DNA from: Prostheceraeus crozeri
Lineage: Eukaryota > Platyhelminthes > Polycladida > Euryleptidae
DNA length: 64,000 nucleotides
NCBI GenBank assembly: GCA_907163375.1
Contig: CAJQUW010007533.1
Coordinates: 134,001-198,000 of the forward strand
Direction: 5' to 3'
In this document: positions 45,760-56,423 of the stretch, in pieces
How the letters are laid out: every line of letters starts with the position of its first letter
Position numbering within the stretch: position 1 is the stretch's first letter
The notes under the pieces: model-generated
The model's input: only the letters and a program-made list of their open reading frames with translations
What the model was told of the DNA's origin: nothing
Databases searched by the model: none
Position numbers and translations under genes: made by a program

Positions 45760-48700
45760 TTATTCCCACGTGTCATCATCATCACTTAAATTACTCTCAC
45801 TGACGATTGTTTGAAATATATCAGCTTGAATATCTTCTCCGTTATAAGGTAACATAATTTCATTTTCATCAGGTGCTTGACGTTTAAGAATATTTATTTG
45901 ACCAGAAAATTTTTTTTCTTCAGTATTATTATTTTTATCAGGAATACTAATTCCAGTTTCTAAAGATCTTTTCCATGGTTTATTAACTGTAGTCGATAAT
46001 GTTTTCCCCGAATATAATTTTAGAAAATCTTCTACTTTTACTTTATCTTGTGAATATCCTTTGAATGTTTTCTTTTCACTAAGTCTCCCTTGTTCATCTA
46101 CAGTAATACAATATTTTATTTTAGGAGCAATAAACATTGCAAAAATAATTCCACCATTTCCATAATCATTTTTTCCTTGACACAATTCCCCACCAACATA
46201 TCCAGCAGCATCTAATTTATTGAAGAGCTCATTAGAAATGTATATTGAATCAGTATCTGTATAATGAATGTATTTTTCGTTGAAACAATTAATTTCTAAA
46301 ATAAAGTTATTCATGATTCTTCTAGAGTGAGAAAGAATAAAAGAACCTAAGTGTGAAGGCATGAACGACGTCTTCCCATCTTTTACAATATTAGTTTTAA
46401 GAAATTCATCATCTTCCATTTCTACTTTCGCTAAATATTGTTCATCATTTAATTTTTCATAATCTTTTACTTCTTGAGTGAAATTTTTTCTCAATGTATT
46501 CTCATTCCATAAATGATATTTAGTGATTATATCTTTTTGCACAGTTTTGCCATATAGCGAATTCATCAATAATTTAATTAACTCATCGCCTTAAGTATTT
46601 CCTTCTGCTTTATATCTTTTTCTCAAATTAAAAAGTTTTTCAATATAATTTCGAAATGGTGAAACTTGATAATTTTTTTCATAAATTATACCATCAGTAA
46701 TATGTAAGATTTTTCCCCCACATCTAACAATTTCTTGTATGTCTACAGAAGTTAATACATCATAACATATACCATTTCTAAACCTGATTACTTTTACATG
46801 AGAATTATTATTTTGATTTTTAACTTTATCTTTTATAGGAACTGGTTGAAAAAATCATATCATTCGGATATTGAAACACAACTGTAAATATTCCAGTTTT
46901 AGGTCTAAACGTTTGAGTATTAAATTTATATACTATTTCCCGCTTTTCTTCTTGTCTAAATTTTCTAGCGGATTCAGCTTTAGGGTATTCTGAATTTTCA
47001 TCATACATAGCTGATGGATATAAAGATGTGGCATCAAAAGCCATTAGAAATTCATGTTTTTGTTCAAGTAGTTGATTTGAAATTTTCTTACAAATTTCAG
47101 TTTTATCTCCTAAATCTCGATACTGTTTCATTAAATCTATTAAATTACTTCCAAAGGACAAAGCCCCCCCAGCGCAGCGACCAGGTAAATACTGTTTTAA
47201 TATTGGTAACAAGATGCTACAAAATGGCGATATGTATTTTCTTATATTTGCTGAAACTCTTCCACCTTTAACAGATTTTCTAATATAATTTCTAGCCCAT
47301 AAATCTATATGAGAATGAATATTTGTATCGTCATTTTGTACGCTTTTCATCCAACCGTTAAATGTTAAAGCAGAGGATGTCAAATTAGTAGTTATATCTT
47401 CACCAACTAAATCTTGCATAACATTATTATATTTGTAGATACAAAAAGCTAAAGAAAGAATATCGTTAACTAAATATGGTCGCCATTCAATTTCTTTTTC
47501 TTTATAATTTTCATGTGTTATGTCTCCAATTTCATAATTTAATTTACACACATTCATAGGAATTTTAAAATTTTAAATTTTAAATTTCTCACACCATTTA
47601 GAAAGACTTGTTTTTACATGTTGATGACTACATTTCATTATAATAGTTTGAAGTGCTAATTTACCTGAAGGTGAATCTTTTTTCATATTGTTTTTAAATT
47701 TAAAAGATTTTTGAATGTATCTACTAACACATTCAGTTGTATAAGGATTTTGTAATGAAGCAGTCAATATTCCTCTTGAAGTTTTAAGAGGCGGTTTAGA
47801 TAATTTAAAATTAGCTTTTATCGGAAAATAGGAATCAAAACCTGATGAATTGTGAGCTATTAAAGTTACTCTCGAATAATTAAATTTTCCAAGAGTTTTA
47901 AAAAATTGATGGATCGGACATACGTCCTCTGGGTTTCCCCCGATCGGACATTCATCATCCTCAGTTCTCGTAAATATTTTCACACAATTTTGAAGTTTAT
48001 TAAATTCTAATTCAGTTAAATTATTATACTCATTAATCTGTTTTTTAAGATTTTTAATTTCATCTTCATCTTTTGATCGTTTAATTTTAATCATATCACT
48101 TAACAAACGTGTTTCTAATTCTTTCAATCTTTGTTTCGGTAAACAACATATAAATTTATTAAAATTAATAGCTCCTACAGCATAAGGAATAGGATGAGCT
48201 GTTGAACAGTTAGGATCAGGAAAAGTTTCGAGATCCCAAATATATGTTGAACCATAGTCAATTTTTTTCTTTGTTATAATTTTATATGGACGCGTTGTTA
48301 GATTTTCATCAGTAACTGTTTTATATATGGGTTTGAAATTATTTTCAATTTCTCTAATAGCTTTTAATTTATGAGATTTATTAATTAAACAATAGTGACC
48401 AATTGTTGAACCTGCGTGAAAATAATTGTAATAAACATAATTATGAAACGTTTCAATTCCTCTAGGATTTAAATGACGATTGGCAGGACTATAATATTGA
48501 ACGCATTCTCCAAAATATTTATTGAATTGAGAAAATTTGCAGTTTGACATTACTCCTGTTCTAGATGTGGCTTTCTCTTTATATAAAAAATTATTAAACA
48601 TTTCTTTCATCATTTCTCCTTGTTCTTCATTAAAACCTCGTAAAACATTATAACATTTAATAAAACAAAAATCTTCAGAAGGAATATAACAATATTCACC

Positions 48701-49282
48701 GAAATATTCTTTGATTCTATATTTCATATTAATCCCTGCCCCTCTATGCGATCTTTGTACTAACTTCATTCCAAAATCTTCATATTTAATGTTACCTGTA
48801 AAAATCCATTCGTTAGCATCGGATTTCTCATCCAGATTCGAAAACCATGTTTCAAATGAATTTTTATTATAGAAGGTTACGTAAAAATTTTGAATTATAT
48901 TTTCCTGATCTTTAATAACTTTTCCAAGTAAATTAATAATTTTACCATTTGCTAAAAGTTTCCGCATATCATTTACTACATTAATAAAAGATACATTTTC
49001 ATATTTAATTTCATTTGGATTAAATAAATTACATAAATCATCACCAAGCTCATCCTTAATTCTATCATCAAAAAAGATATCACTAATAGGAGTTTCTAAT
49101 ATTTCTTTTGTTCCACTTTTCTGTTTTTTAATATTGCGTCTAATACTACGCCTAGTACGTTTATGTTTTTTAATACGTTTACTACGTTTACTATGTTTAA
49201 TTTGCGCATCAAACTCAGCAGTTTGTTTCTTGATTAATTCATCAATCCTAGACGTTTGTCCGAGAGACATTTCACGATTCAT
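45760..49282 (-). pseudogene. POLB: Protein-primed DNA polymerase family B, type 2 (copy C), broken
   Basis: A polymerase quite unlike the type 1 enzyme of A and B. The N-terminal region is basic (KHSKRSKRIKKHKRTRRS) and has no zinc finger. Recognisable motifs in order are exonuclease I IWDLETFPDP, exonuclease II LIAHNSSGFDSYF and exonuclease III YLVNDILSLA. The palm blocks are FDATSLYPSAMYD, MNSLYGKT and YTDTDSIYI. These match the family-B polymerases of viruses and linear plasmids in order and spacing, with a Pro in the SLYP block as usual. The HNH-like block of type 1 is absent. About two breaks are visible. It lies on the strand opposite to the type 1 gene's direction relative to the clamp-like gene. 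Confidence 0.88.
47911..47962. repeat. Mini-hairpin repeat in the type 2 polymerase gene
   Basis: GGAC-ATA-CGTCC and GGG-TTTCC-CCC flanked by two GATCGGACAT copies. It encodes an extra PIGGNPEDVCP-like stretch in frame between exonuclease motifs. The repeats thus also invade a gene not shared with A and B. Confidence 0.7.
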
Positions 49283-49331
49283 ATTTTTTAAAAGAAAAAA
49301 TGAATTTTTACATAGAACCTCGGTTCCGTTT

Positions 49332-49637
49332 TTACATATACACAGGAATATGTAATTGATGTAATGTTTCTAATTCATGTGTTGTTAAATGTTCTTTCTT
49401 AACCAACCACCATAAATTATTATACGCCAAAAATACTCGGAAACTTCTTAAACAAAGTGGAAAGTCTTTTGTTTTAACACACGGTTTAATACCATGTTTT
49501 GTTTTATAATCTGTAACGAGCGCTACGTATTTATGATGATAATAAAATCTAACTTCTTTCTTCGAATTTACAGGATTTGTAGGATGACGATAATCTTTTA
49601 AAACTGGTACATGCTCTATCTTATAAGCATCCAACAT
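49332..49637 (-). CDS. Orphan basic protein, copy C only
   Basis: A 101-residue protein if started at MLDAYKIEHVPVLKD; eight more residues are open upstream. Rich in Lys, His and aromatic residues (FYYHHKYVALVTDYKTKHG, FRVFLAYNNLWWLVKKEHL). It lies between the type 2 polymerase and the packaging ATPase, all on the minus strand, and probably came in together with that polymerase. Protein-primed polymerases need a terminal protein, and a small basic neighbour is a possible candidate, but nothing in the sequence proves it. Confidence 0.5.
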   Translation of the reverse strand: MLDAYKIEHVPVLKDYRHPTNPVNSKKEVRFYYHHKYVALVTDYKTKHGIKPCVKTKDFPLCLRSFRVFLAYNNLWWLVKKEHLTTHELETLHQLHIPVYM

Positions 49638-49710
49638 ATTTTTTTTTATTTTTATTAACAAAAAATTTATAAGAAAAAATTATTCGGTCACTCCGCGAAA
49701 ATATTTTCTA

Positions 49711-49750
49711 TCGACTTTCAGTCGGGGCAAAGCCCCACGAGGCGAAGCCT
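49711..49750. repeat. Triple mini-hairpin repeat
   Basis: GACT-TTC-AGTC, GGGGC-AAA-GCCCC and AGGC-GAA-GCCT in a row, ending at the stop of the ATPase gene. Different stems from those seen elsewhere but the same design. Confidence 0.85.
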
Positions 49751-50515
49751 AGTCAGAGAACAATTGTTCGATAACTCTATCATGAATTTTTTTATCAATA
49801 TTAATTGTAATGAAGCCATAATCTTTTAACCAAGCATTGTTACACGATTGTTTAAATTCATCTTTATTTCTTACACATAAATCTCTTAACAAATCACTTA
49901 AGTTTCTTGCATTTATTTCAAATAGTATAAATATATTTGCATTCTTTCTAATAACACTTCCGTCTAATGAATACATACTTTGTGTTAAATAAAATACACT
50001 ACAGTTATTATGTCTACCTCTTGTGAAATAATTTCTCTGAACTGACTGATTTCTATCATTAACACAATCATCAAAAATTACACAATGTTTCATTGTTTTA
50101 TATAGTTTACTAGGATCTTGCATATTACCACTATCATCAATTAATTGTATTTTTATATGCTTATTTTTATTAGATTCTACTAACTGATTATTTTTTGCTG
50201 CTTCTTCACACCACGAACTTATTTCTTCTTCATATTCAGATTTTTCATATTCTTTGAATAATGAAGCAATTGCTGTTTTTTAAGATTATTTTCAAATCCA
50301 TATTTTAAAAATTGATAGACGGGCTGTTCTGCCGTTGTTGTATAAATTATAAGATTGTTATAATCCAAAAAATTTGGAGTCGTTAAAATTTTAAATAATA
50401 GATATGTTTTTCCACATCCTGATCTTCCACAAATAACTGACAAAACTTTATTAGATAAATTTGGATGATGATTAAATTTAAGTTTTTTTTTATTTAATGG
50501 AGGTAGTTCACTCAT
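49749..50515 (-). pseudogene. ATP: A32-like packaging ATPase (copy C), broken
   Basis: Starts MSELPPLNKKKLKFNHH. Walker A GRSGCGKTYLL, Walker B HCVIFDDCV and FTRGRHNNCSVFYLTQ are all present. About one break is visible. Followed on the same strand by no further gene before the orphan; the penton gene lies just upstream, 92 bp away. Confidence 0.85.
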
Positions 50516-50606
50516 TTTTTAATAAAAAAATTTATTTTTATTTTTTTTATTTTTTGTTTCTAAAGAAGAAGAAGAAAATTAAACTTCTCTAGCTTCGCGT
50601 GGGAGT

Positions 50607-51395
50607 TTATACCTCCCGAACCAAAAGATCTATCATAATCTCTTCACCTCCAAAATTTATTTCTTGTCCTTTTTCATCAGTGATTCTAATGCCAATGTTG
50701 TTAATAGTTTTTCTTGTAATAGGGAAATATATTAATGTTTGTGGAATTACATTTAATCTATAACCAATGGGTACAGTAAAAGCTGGAAAACTGAATATTA
50801 AATTTGATAATTTACCATTTATATATCCTCCTTCAATAATGTCACAATGTACAACAATTGAATTTATTTCAGTTATTTTTGGAATCTTCTCACCTAAATG
50901 ATAACCTTGACTATAGGTTTGTTTATTAAATCCTAATAGCTTTGACAATGATCTATCATGATTAAAATCAACTTGATGATTTTCGTCTAAAGTAAGAGAA
51001 AATTTATTAACTGCCGGTTCAACTGCAAAATGTAATTGTTTCTTATCTTTAAATGGTATACCTAAATGTCTCTTAATTTCATTTGATATTGATTCAACTT
51101 CGTAAGAACCAGGAAGAAAATTTAGTACTTTCCACGTTTTGCCTTTATCAGTAGAATATCTAAATTGATCATTCACATCTTTGATAACGTTTTGAATAGT
51201 ATTAAATGTAGAGAAACTAGTCAATGCAATTTGATAATTTTTATTTTGTTCCAATTGTAGAATGGGTTCTAAATTACAAGTGTGTGATGAAGTAGTTGTT
51301 ATAATTTTTAACGTCGTACTAAATTTTGATGAACCCAAAATCTCTGTTAGATTTTCTAAATGATTATTAATTTTGTCTAAATCTGCTGAACACAT
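50607..51395 (-). CDS. mCP: Penton-like minor capsid protein (copy C)
   Basis: 262 residues, continuous, 3 differences from each of the other two copies. One GGGAG...CTCCC hairpin covers the stop. The upstream spacer (51410-51500) holds a ATAGATAAAAATC-type short tandem repeat not found in A or B. Confidence 0.85.
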   Translation of the reverse strand: MCSADLDKINNHLENLTEILGSSKFSTTLKIITTTSSHTCNLEPILQLEQNKNYQIALTSFSTFNTIQNVIKDVNDQFRYSTDKGKTWKVLNFLPGSYEVESISNEIKRHLGIPFKDKKQLHFAVEPAVNKFSLTLDENHQVDFNHDRSLSKLLGFNKQTYSQGYHLGEKIPKITEINSIVVHCDIIEGGYINGKLSNLIFSFPAFTVPIGYRLNVIPQTLIYFPITRKTINNIGIRITDEKGQEINFGGEEIMIDLLVREV

Positions 51396-51499
51396 TTTTT
51401 AGTTAAAATTTTAAATAAATATTATAGCTAAAAATCATAGATAAAAATCGTAGATAAAAATCATAGATAAAAATCATGAATAAAAATCATAGATACAAA

Positions 51500-52327
51500 T
51501 TAGAAACAACATATTTCAGCTACACTTTTATAATCCTCTTCATTTAGAATCTTCTTTTCTAACAGTCTTTTCAATATAGCATGAATTTCATTGAAACTAG
51601 AATTATGTCCTTCTTTTATTGCAGATATTAAAATATTTAATCTATTTAGTAATTCTTGTGGATCATCTGGTAAGAATATGGTTGTTTCTGTTTTCTGTTT
51701 TTCAGATAAACCTTTCCCTACTTTAACTCCCGTTGATAATAAATTTTCTAATTGTTTATAACGTCTAAGAGATTTTACTGCACCAACTCTGTCTAACATA
51801 GCTTTATATTTTATGAGATCTTCTACAGCATAATTATTTAAATCTGCTCCTCTTAAAAGATTAACAAAATTTCTATCTAAATTAAAAGGAGATTTATCTG
51901 GTGAAAAAATTAAACCTCGAAAAGGTTGTGGAAATATTTCTTTTTGACCGAGATAAAATCTAGGTATTGTTTTTCCATCTATAAATGATATAGAATGTTC
52001 AAATTGCATACATTTTGGTAATTTCTTATTAATGTTTGATTCTAGTAATCCATAGTCATCTAATATAGTTTTGTGCTCTGGATCTGTTATATCAATTTGT
52101 TTATCATTATTTGTACTTTCTTTTTCAAGAGTTTTAAATGGTTTCATAGTTTTTTCAAAATCAGTTTTTACTTGCTCGGTTTGCTGCATTTTTTCAAACA
52201 TATCAGATTGAATGCCAGCTTTTATCATTCTATGTTGAAGATGATTTTCTTTCATAATATTTCTTTGTTTTATTAACTCTTCTAATTGTTTAATTCTTTT
52301 TTGATAATCAGCTTTAATTTTATCCAT
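51500..52327 (-). CDS. Conserved Polinton protein of unknown function (copy C)
   Basis: 275 residues from MDKIKADYQKRIKQLEEL. The upstream open stretch is not part of it, since A and B start at the same methionine. Conserved blocks as in A (NFVNLLRGADLNNYAVEDL, FLPDDPQELLNRLN). It ends EEDYKSVAEICCF: this is the only copy without a mini-hairpin at the gene end, so it shows the ancestral or empty end. Confidence 0.73.
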   Translation of the reverse strand: MDKIKADYQKRIKQLEELIKQRNIMKENHLQHRMIKAGIQSDMFEKMQQTEQVKTDFEKTMKPFKTLEKESTNNDKQIDITDPEHKTILDDYGLLESNINKKLPKCMQFEHSISFIDGKTIPRFYLGQKEIFPQPFRGLIFSPDKSPFNLDRNFVNLLRGADLNNYAVEDLIKYKAMLDRVGAVKSLRRYKQLENLLSTGVKVGKGLSEKQKTETTIFLPDDPQELLNRLNILISAIKEGHNSSFNEIHAILKRLLEKKILNEEDYKSVAEICCF

Positions 52328-52448
52328 TTTTAAAATATAATATTTGAATTTTGTGGTAACATTGGAATACAACAAAAACATTTTACTGAACAAATTATTT
52401 TTTTATTCCTTTGTTGTCTGACATCTTTTCGTTTAAAGTTTTCTCGTT

Positions 52449-53099
52449 TTAAGTTTTGTTTAATAAAGTTTTGCTTAAATTTTCGCTTAAAGTTTTTAGC
52501 TCTTCTAAAAAAATTTTATCATTTTCTTCATTAGAAATTTTACCATCACTAGAAATTTTGCCATCCTGTCTATTCTTATCATCAACTTTTTCGGACTGTA
52601 ATTGAAATGATATTTGATTTACTTCATTAGCTATTTGATCAAATTTTTCAATCTCATCTAACGTAATAACATTATCATCACATACTCTTTGAAAGTAGTA
52701 ATGTAGTTTATCATGGACTTCTTTAATATGTAAATGCTTAGTTTTTAATGATTTTCGTTTCTTAGTTATTAAAGATTTATCTAACATTGTAACAAGTGAA
52801 GTTGCAAAAACACCCGTACCTGTTAAAGCTGTAGCAACTACTGGAATTACTAAAACACCTGAAGATATAACAATAGTGAGAGCGCCTAAACTTATTGTTA
52901 AGAATATGCCAATTCCTTGTGTTACATTCTTAACTTTGGTCCATCTCTTTCTTAATTTTTTATAATGCTCTAATCTTAATAATAATTGAGATTCCTTATC
53001 TTTCATATAACGTACTCTATCTTTGTGTTTTGCAATATCCATTTCATATGATAATGAAGGATATATTCTTGCGGTTTCTTCCACTTTTGTTTCTTCCAT
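52449..53099 (-). CDS. Two-helix membrane protein (copy C)
   Basis: 216 residues from the ATG at 53099 (MEETKVEETARIYP). It has the membrane hairpin ISLGALTIVISSGVLVIPVV, the DEIEKFDQIANEV segment and a single terminal LLNKT, the shortest C-terminal repeat of the three copies. The 5' two-thirds lie inside the right terminal repeat. Confidence 0.68.
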   Translation of the reverse strand: MEETKVEETARIYPSLSYEMDIAKHKDRVRYMKDKESQLLLRLEHYKKLRKRWTKVKNVTQGIGIFLTISLGALTIVISSGVLVIPVVATALTGTGVFATSLVTMLDKSLITKKRKSLKTKHLHIKEVHDKLHYYFQRVCDDNVITLDEIEKFDQIANEVNQISFQLQSEKVDDKNRQDGKISSDGKISNEENDKIFLEELKTLSENLSKTLLNKT

Positions 53100-53164
53100 T
53101 TTTAAAGAAATATTTTCAGTCACATGATATATTTTAAAAACCTGAAAGATGGATAAAATACATG

Positions 53165-53730
53165 AATTTGAAATTCTCAACTTTTATGATTTTCGGTGTC
53201 CTGGAACGGTCATGATTTAAGCGAGAAAATTGTAATTCTCAAATTTTGAGATTCTTAACTTTTATGATTTTCGGTGTCCTGGAACGGTCATGATTTTGGG
53301 AGCAAAATGTCATAATCACAAATTTTGAGATTCTCAACTTTTATGATTTTCGGTGTCCTGGAACGGTCATGATTTAAGCGAGAAAATTGTAATTCTCAAA
53401 TTTTGAGATTCTTAACTTTTATGATTTTCGGTGTCCTGGAACGGTCATGATTTTGGGAGCAAAATGTCATAATCACAAATTTTGAAATTCTCAACTTTTA
53501 TGATTTTCGGTGTCCTGGAACGGTCATGATTTAAGCGAGAAAATTGTAATTCTCAAATTTTGAGATTCTTAACTTTTATGATTTTCGGTGTCCTGGAACG
53601 GTCATGATTTTGGGAGCAAAATGTCATAATCACAAATTTTGAGATTCTTAACTTTTATGATTTTCGGTGTCCTGGAACGGTCATGATTTAAGCGAGAAAA
53701 TTGTAATTCTCAAATTTTGAGATTTTGAAA
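53165..53730. repeat. Seven-unit array of 78/79-bp sub-repeats
   Basis: The core GGTGTCCTGGAACGGTCATG starts at 53195, 53273, 53352, 53430, 53509, 53587 and 53666, so spacing alternates 78 and 79. Two unit types alternate: one continues ATTTAAGCGAGAAAATTG, the other ATTTTGGGAGCAAAATGTC. The array therefore grew as a dimer of about 157 bp. The left end of C and both ends of A have two cores. Confidence 0.93.
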
Positions 53731-53858
53731 AATTTGAAAATTGGGTATTTTTAAAAACGCTTAAATTTTCGCCCTTCGGCCTTCGGCCACGTGAAATTTG
53801 AAGTCTACCTAAATTTTTGAAATTTTTGAAATTTTGATTTTTTGAAAAAACCCGCAAA

Positions 53859-53924
53859 AGTGTGACATCCGGCGCAAGCGAAGCGAAGCAAAGCGAAGCG
53901 AAGCGTCGCGCCGGATGTCACACT
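53859..53924. repeat. Terminal hairpin of copy C, right
   Basis: Inverted copy of 36510-36575 with the same 17-bp stem and CTTCG-type loop. Confidence 0.92.
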
Positions 53925-53934
53925 ATATACTACT

Positions 53935-53940
53935 GCTGTT
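53935..53940. repeat. Target-site duplication of copy C, right
   Basis: GCTGTT, identical to 36494-36499. Polymerase sequence of copy B resumes immediately after. Confidence 0.9.
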
Positions 53941-56338
53941 TTTATTTCATTATTAAATAATACATTTTTATAATCTTGAAATGTTATTTGATTAGCCACT
54001 GATGCCTTTGAAATTCCTTTTAATGTTTTATATGTTTTAATATTATTAGTTATGTTATAACAATAACATTTAGATTTTAAAAATATAGCTTCTGTTATGA
54101 AATCTTCATTTCCTTCTAATTCATCTTTTACTTTACATAAATCAGAAGGATGAATGATATCTTTTATTTTATCTATTTCTCCATCAAGTGTAGAATTATA
54201 CGGTATTGTTAATTCTAAGAAAACAGAATCGGTATCTGTAAAGTGTAATTTATAGTTTTTGCCATAAGCAGGTGCTAAATAATCATATATAAATCTATAC
54301 ATAAATAGTTTAGCTAATTCTAATATAGTGAATCATATAAAATTAAACTTATCATGTTTTACGCTGATTCGACGTAAATGTACAGCACATAGTTCATCAC
54401 TAAATCAAGTAGTTCTTTTATATGTAGGTTTCCTTGTTAAATTTTGAAACCTATCTTTATCATAAACTATTTCAATATTTTGTCTATTACGCACATTTTC
54501 TAGAGTCTTACCATAAAATGCATTATTCATTAATTTGAAGAACACGTTTCCAAAATCATCTTTATTTCTTTTAGCTATTTTACGTTTTTCAATATTGAAC
54601 TCTATATAATTTTTTAACCACCTAGATTTTTGATAAAATAGTTTTCGATGTATTTTGGTGAGAATCATTCCATGTTCTAAATACCAATCTAGCATTCTTC
54701 CTTCAACAACATACTTTCCTTTATTGCTTTGTGTTAACATAAGTTTTTTTGTTGGTCCGTATTTCTTAGGAATTATAGATTTTTGATAATCTGAAAAATC
54801 TTCTATATTGGGTATTTTGTTTTCGGGACAGAAAGGAAAATATTTTGTTTTATCTTTTATTTCATCAGGGTATACTAAATCAACTTCATATATATAACCA
54901 TGATTATAATTTCCATCATATGTTTTTTGATAATCAAGAATATTACACCATTCCATCTCACCTGTTGGTAATTCTTGTATCATGCAAGAAGAATATAAGC
55001 TATTAAAATCATAATATAACAAATAGTTTTCTCTCATGATTTCATCAACTGCTGCTTGACTATCTTCATTTGATATAAGTCCTTCTATATTTTGATTAAA
55101 CAATTTTATAAACTGATCGCTTTCTTCTGGAGATAAAGGTTTCATTATTCCATAATCATCAGGATTTACTTTTTTATTGTAACACTGTACATAACGATTA
55201 CCTAAAACTGATGAAACTCCACCTCTAATTCAAGATTCAAAAAATAATAATTTATCATATGTATTTTCTTTATAATGTTTAAGTTTAACATTTGTATGTT
55301 TTAATCCTGCTAACCATGTTAAACCTGGTGTAGAATAACAATAACATGGATCTATTCCGTAATATTCTAAACACATATCACGAAAGTTTTCAAAAAGATC
55401 AGCAAGGATTAATACATCTATCTGAAGATATTTCATTGTATAATCATACATTGTTTTACAATTTAACTCTCTCCAATTCTTTTCAGCTTCTGCATAGTCT
55501 TCTTCAGATAATTGTGATTGTTTTAATGTTGATGTAAATTTATTTATTGGAGGAAGTTGTTTTTCTTCCATAATTTTATTCACAGAATTAAAATCTCCAG
55601 TTATATCAGTCTTTGACGGTGAGCCGCAGGCTATATACTCATACGGAAATATGCCTTTTAAAGGTTTTAAATTATATTTATTTAATATTTTACATTGTTC
55701 AGATTTCAAAGTTTTTCCCATAACATCTAATGAATAAGGAGTAAAAAATCTAAATGCATCTAAAATTCTAATACAACCTAATTGCATTGAAAAATATTCT
55801 TCTTCTGTTTTACACAGTACATTTATTTGTTGTTGTTGTAATTTTTCAGATGAAAATAAATCTTTCATTACTAGATGGAAATCATATTTAGAACCATTGT
55901 AGAAATATAGAGGAACAAAGTTATATTTAAATTTATTAGCATTAAGATAACAAGAATTATGTGCTGCACCTCTATATAATCCATTTAGATGATCATGATC
56001 TTTTACCTTATCAAGATATCTACCTCTGCCATTTTTATAATTTTTTGTAAATTCTTTTCCACAGTAATAACAATTTGTTTCATTAACAAAATTAATTTTT
56101 TCTTCATCCGTTAATGGCATCATTGGTATATTTGTTTCAAGCAATTGTGAAAAAAGTCCTTGTAATTCTTCTACTTTCTTTGTAAACATTTCTGAACTAT
56201 CTTCACCATAGTATTGATAATATTCTGATTTAAATAATTCAGGATAATTTGAATGAATGTACATTCCCCAACATAATGGTTTTTGTTCAAATAAATATTT
56301 TTTTTACTTTGTTCAGATGCACTTTTTTCATAATTACA

Positions 56339-56423
56339 AACCGAAGGTTCTAGGGCTTGGCCCGTACCATTTTCAGAATTATAATTTTCAGAATCGAGTG
56401 AAGCCCTGGAACTTTCAGTTCGA
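56339..56423. repeat. Two mini-hairpin repeats in the copy B polymerase gene
   Basis: AACC-GAA-GGTT with GGGC-TTG-GCCC at 56339-56365, and a second unit GAAGCCC...GAACTTTCAGTTC at 56395-56423. The second corresponds to the unit at 12453-12480 of copy A, and the first is absent there. Confidence 0.78.

Larger units (their letters stand above)
36500..53934 (+). mobile_element. Polinton/Maverick copy C, inserted in copy B, broken
   Basis: A 17,435-bp element with a GCTGTT target duplication in the polymerase gene of copy B. Its ends begin A(T/G)TAGTATATAGTGTGAC, unlike those of A and B, then a 17-bp-stem hairpin, and only then the GACCGTTCCAGGACACCG repeats shared with the others. Gene order is protease, integrase fusion, small virion protein, capsid protein, second small virion protein, fibre-like protein, clamp-like gene, a type 2 polymerase, an orphan gene, ATPase, penton, unknown protein and membrane protein. 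It also has a captured gene near the left end. About half a dozen breaks are visible. It is the youngest of the nested pair. Confidence 0.93.
52825..53934 (-). repeat. Right terminal inverted repeat of copy C
   Basis: Partner of 36500-37196, longer by several hundred bases because of a seven-unit sub-repeat array. It ends CTATATACTACT before the GCTGTT duplication. Confidence 0.85.

Noticed and set aside
53165-53730. Regular repeat array that could suggest CRISPR
   Set aside because: Units are 78/79 bp with both halves conserved, so there are no unique spacers; it is a sub-repeat of a Polinton terminal repeat in animal DNA.
36510-53924. Copy C ending at AGTGTGAC with a GTATAT/ATATAC flank
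   Set aside because: Those flanks are inverted, not direct, repeats, so they belong to the element. Extending outward gives AGTAGT-type tips and a true direct duplication GCTGTT.
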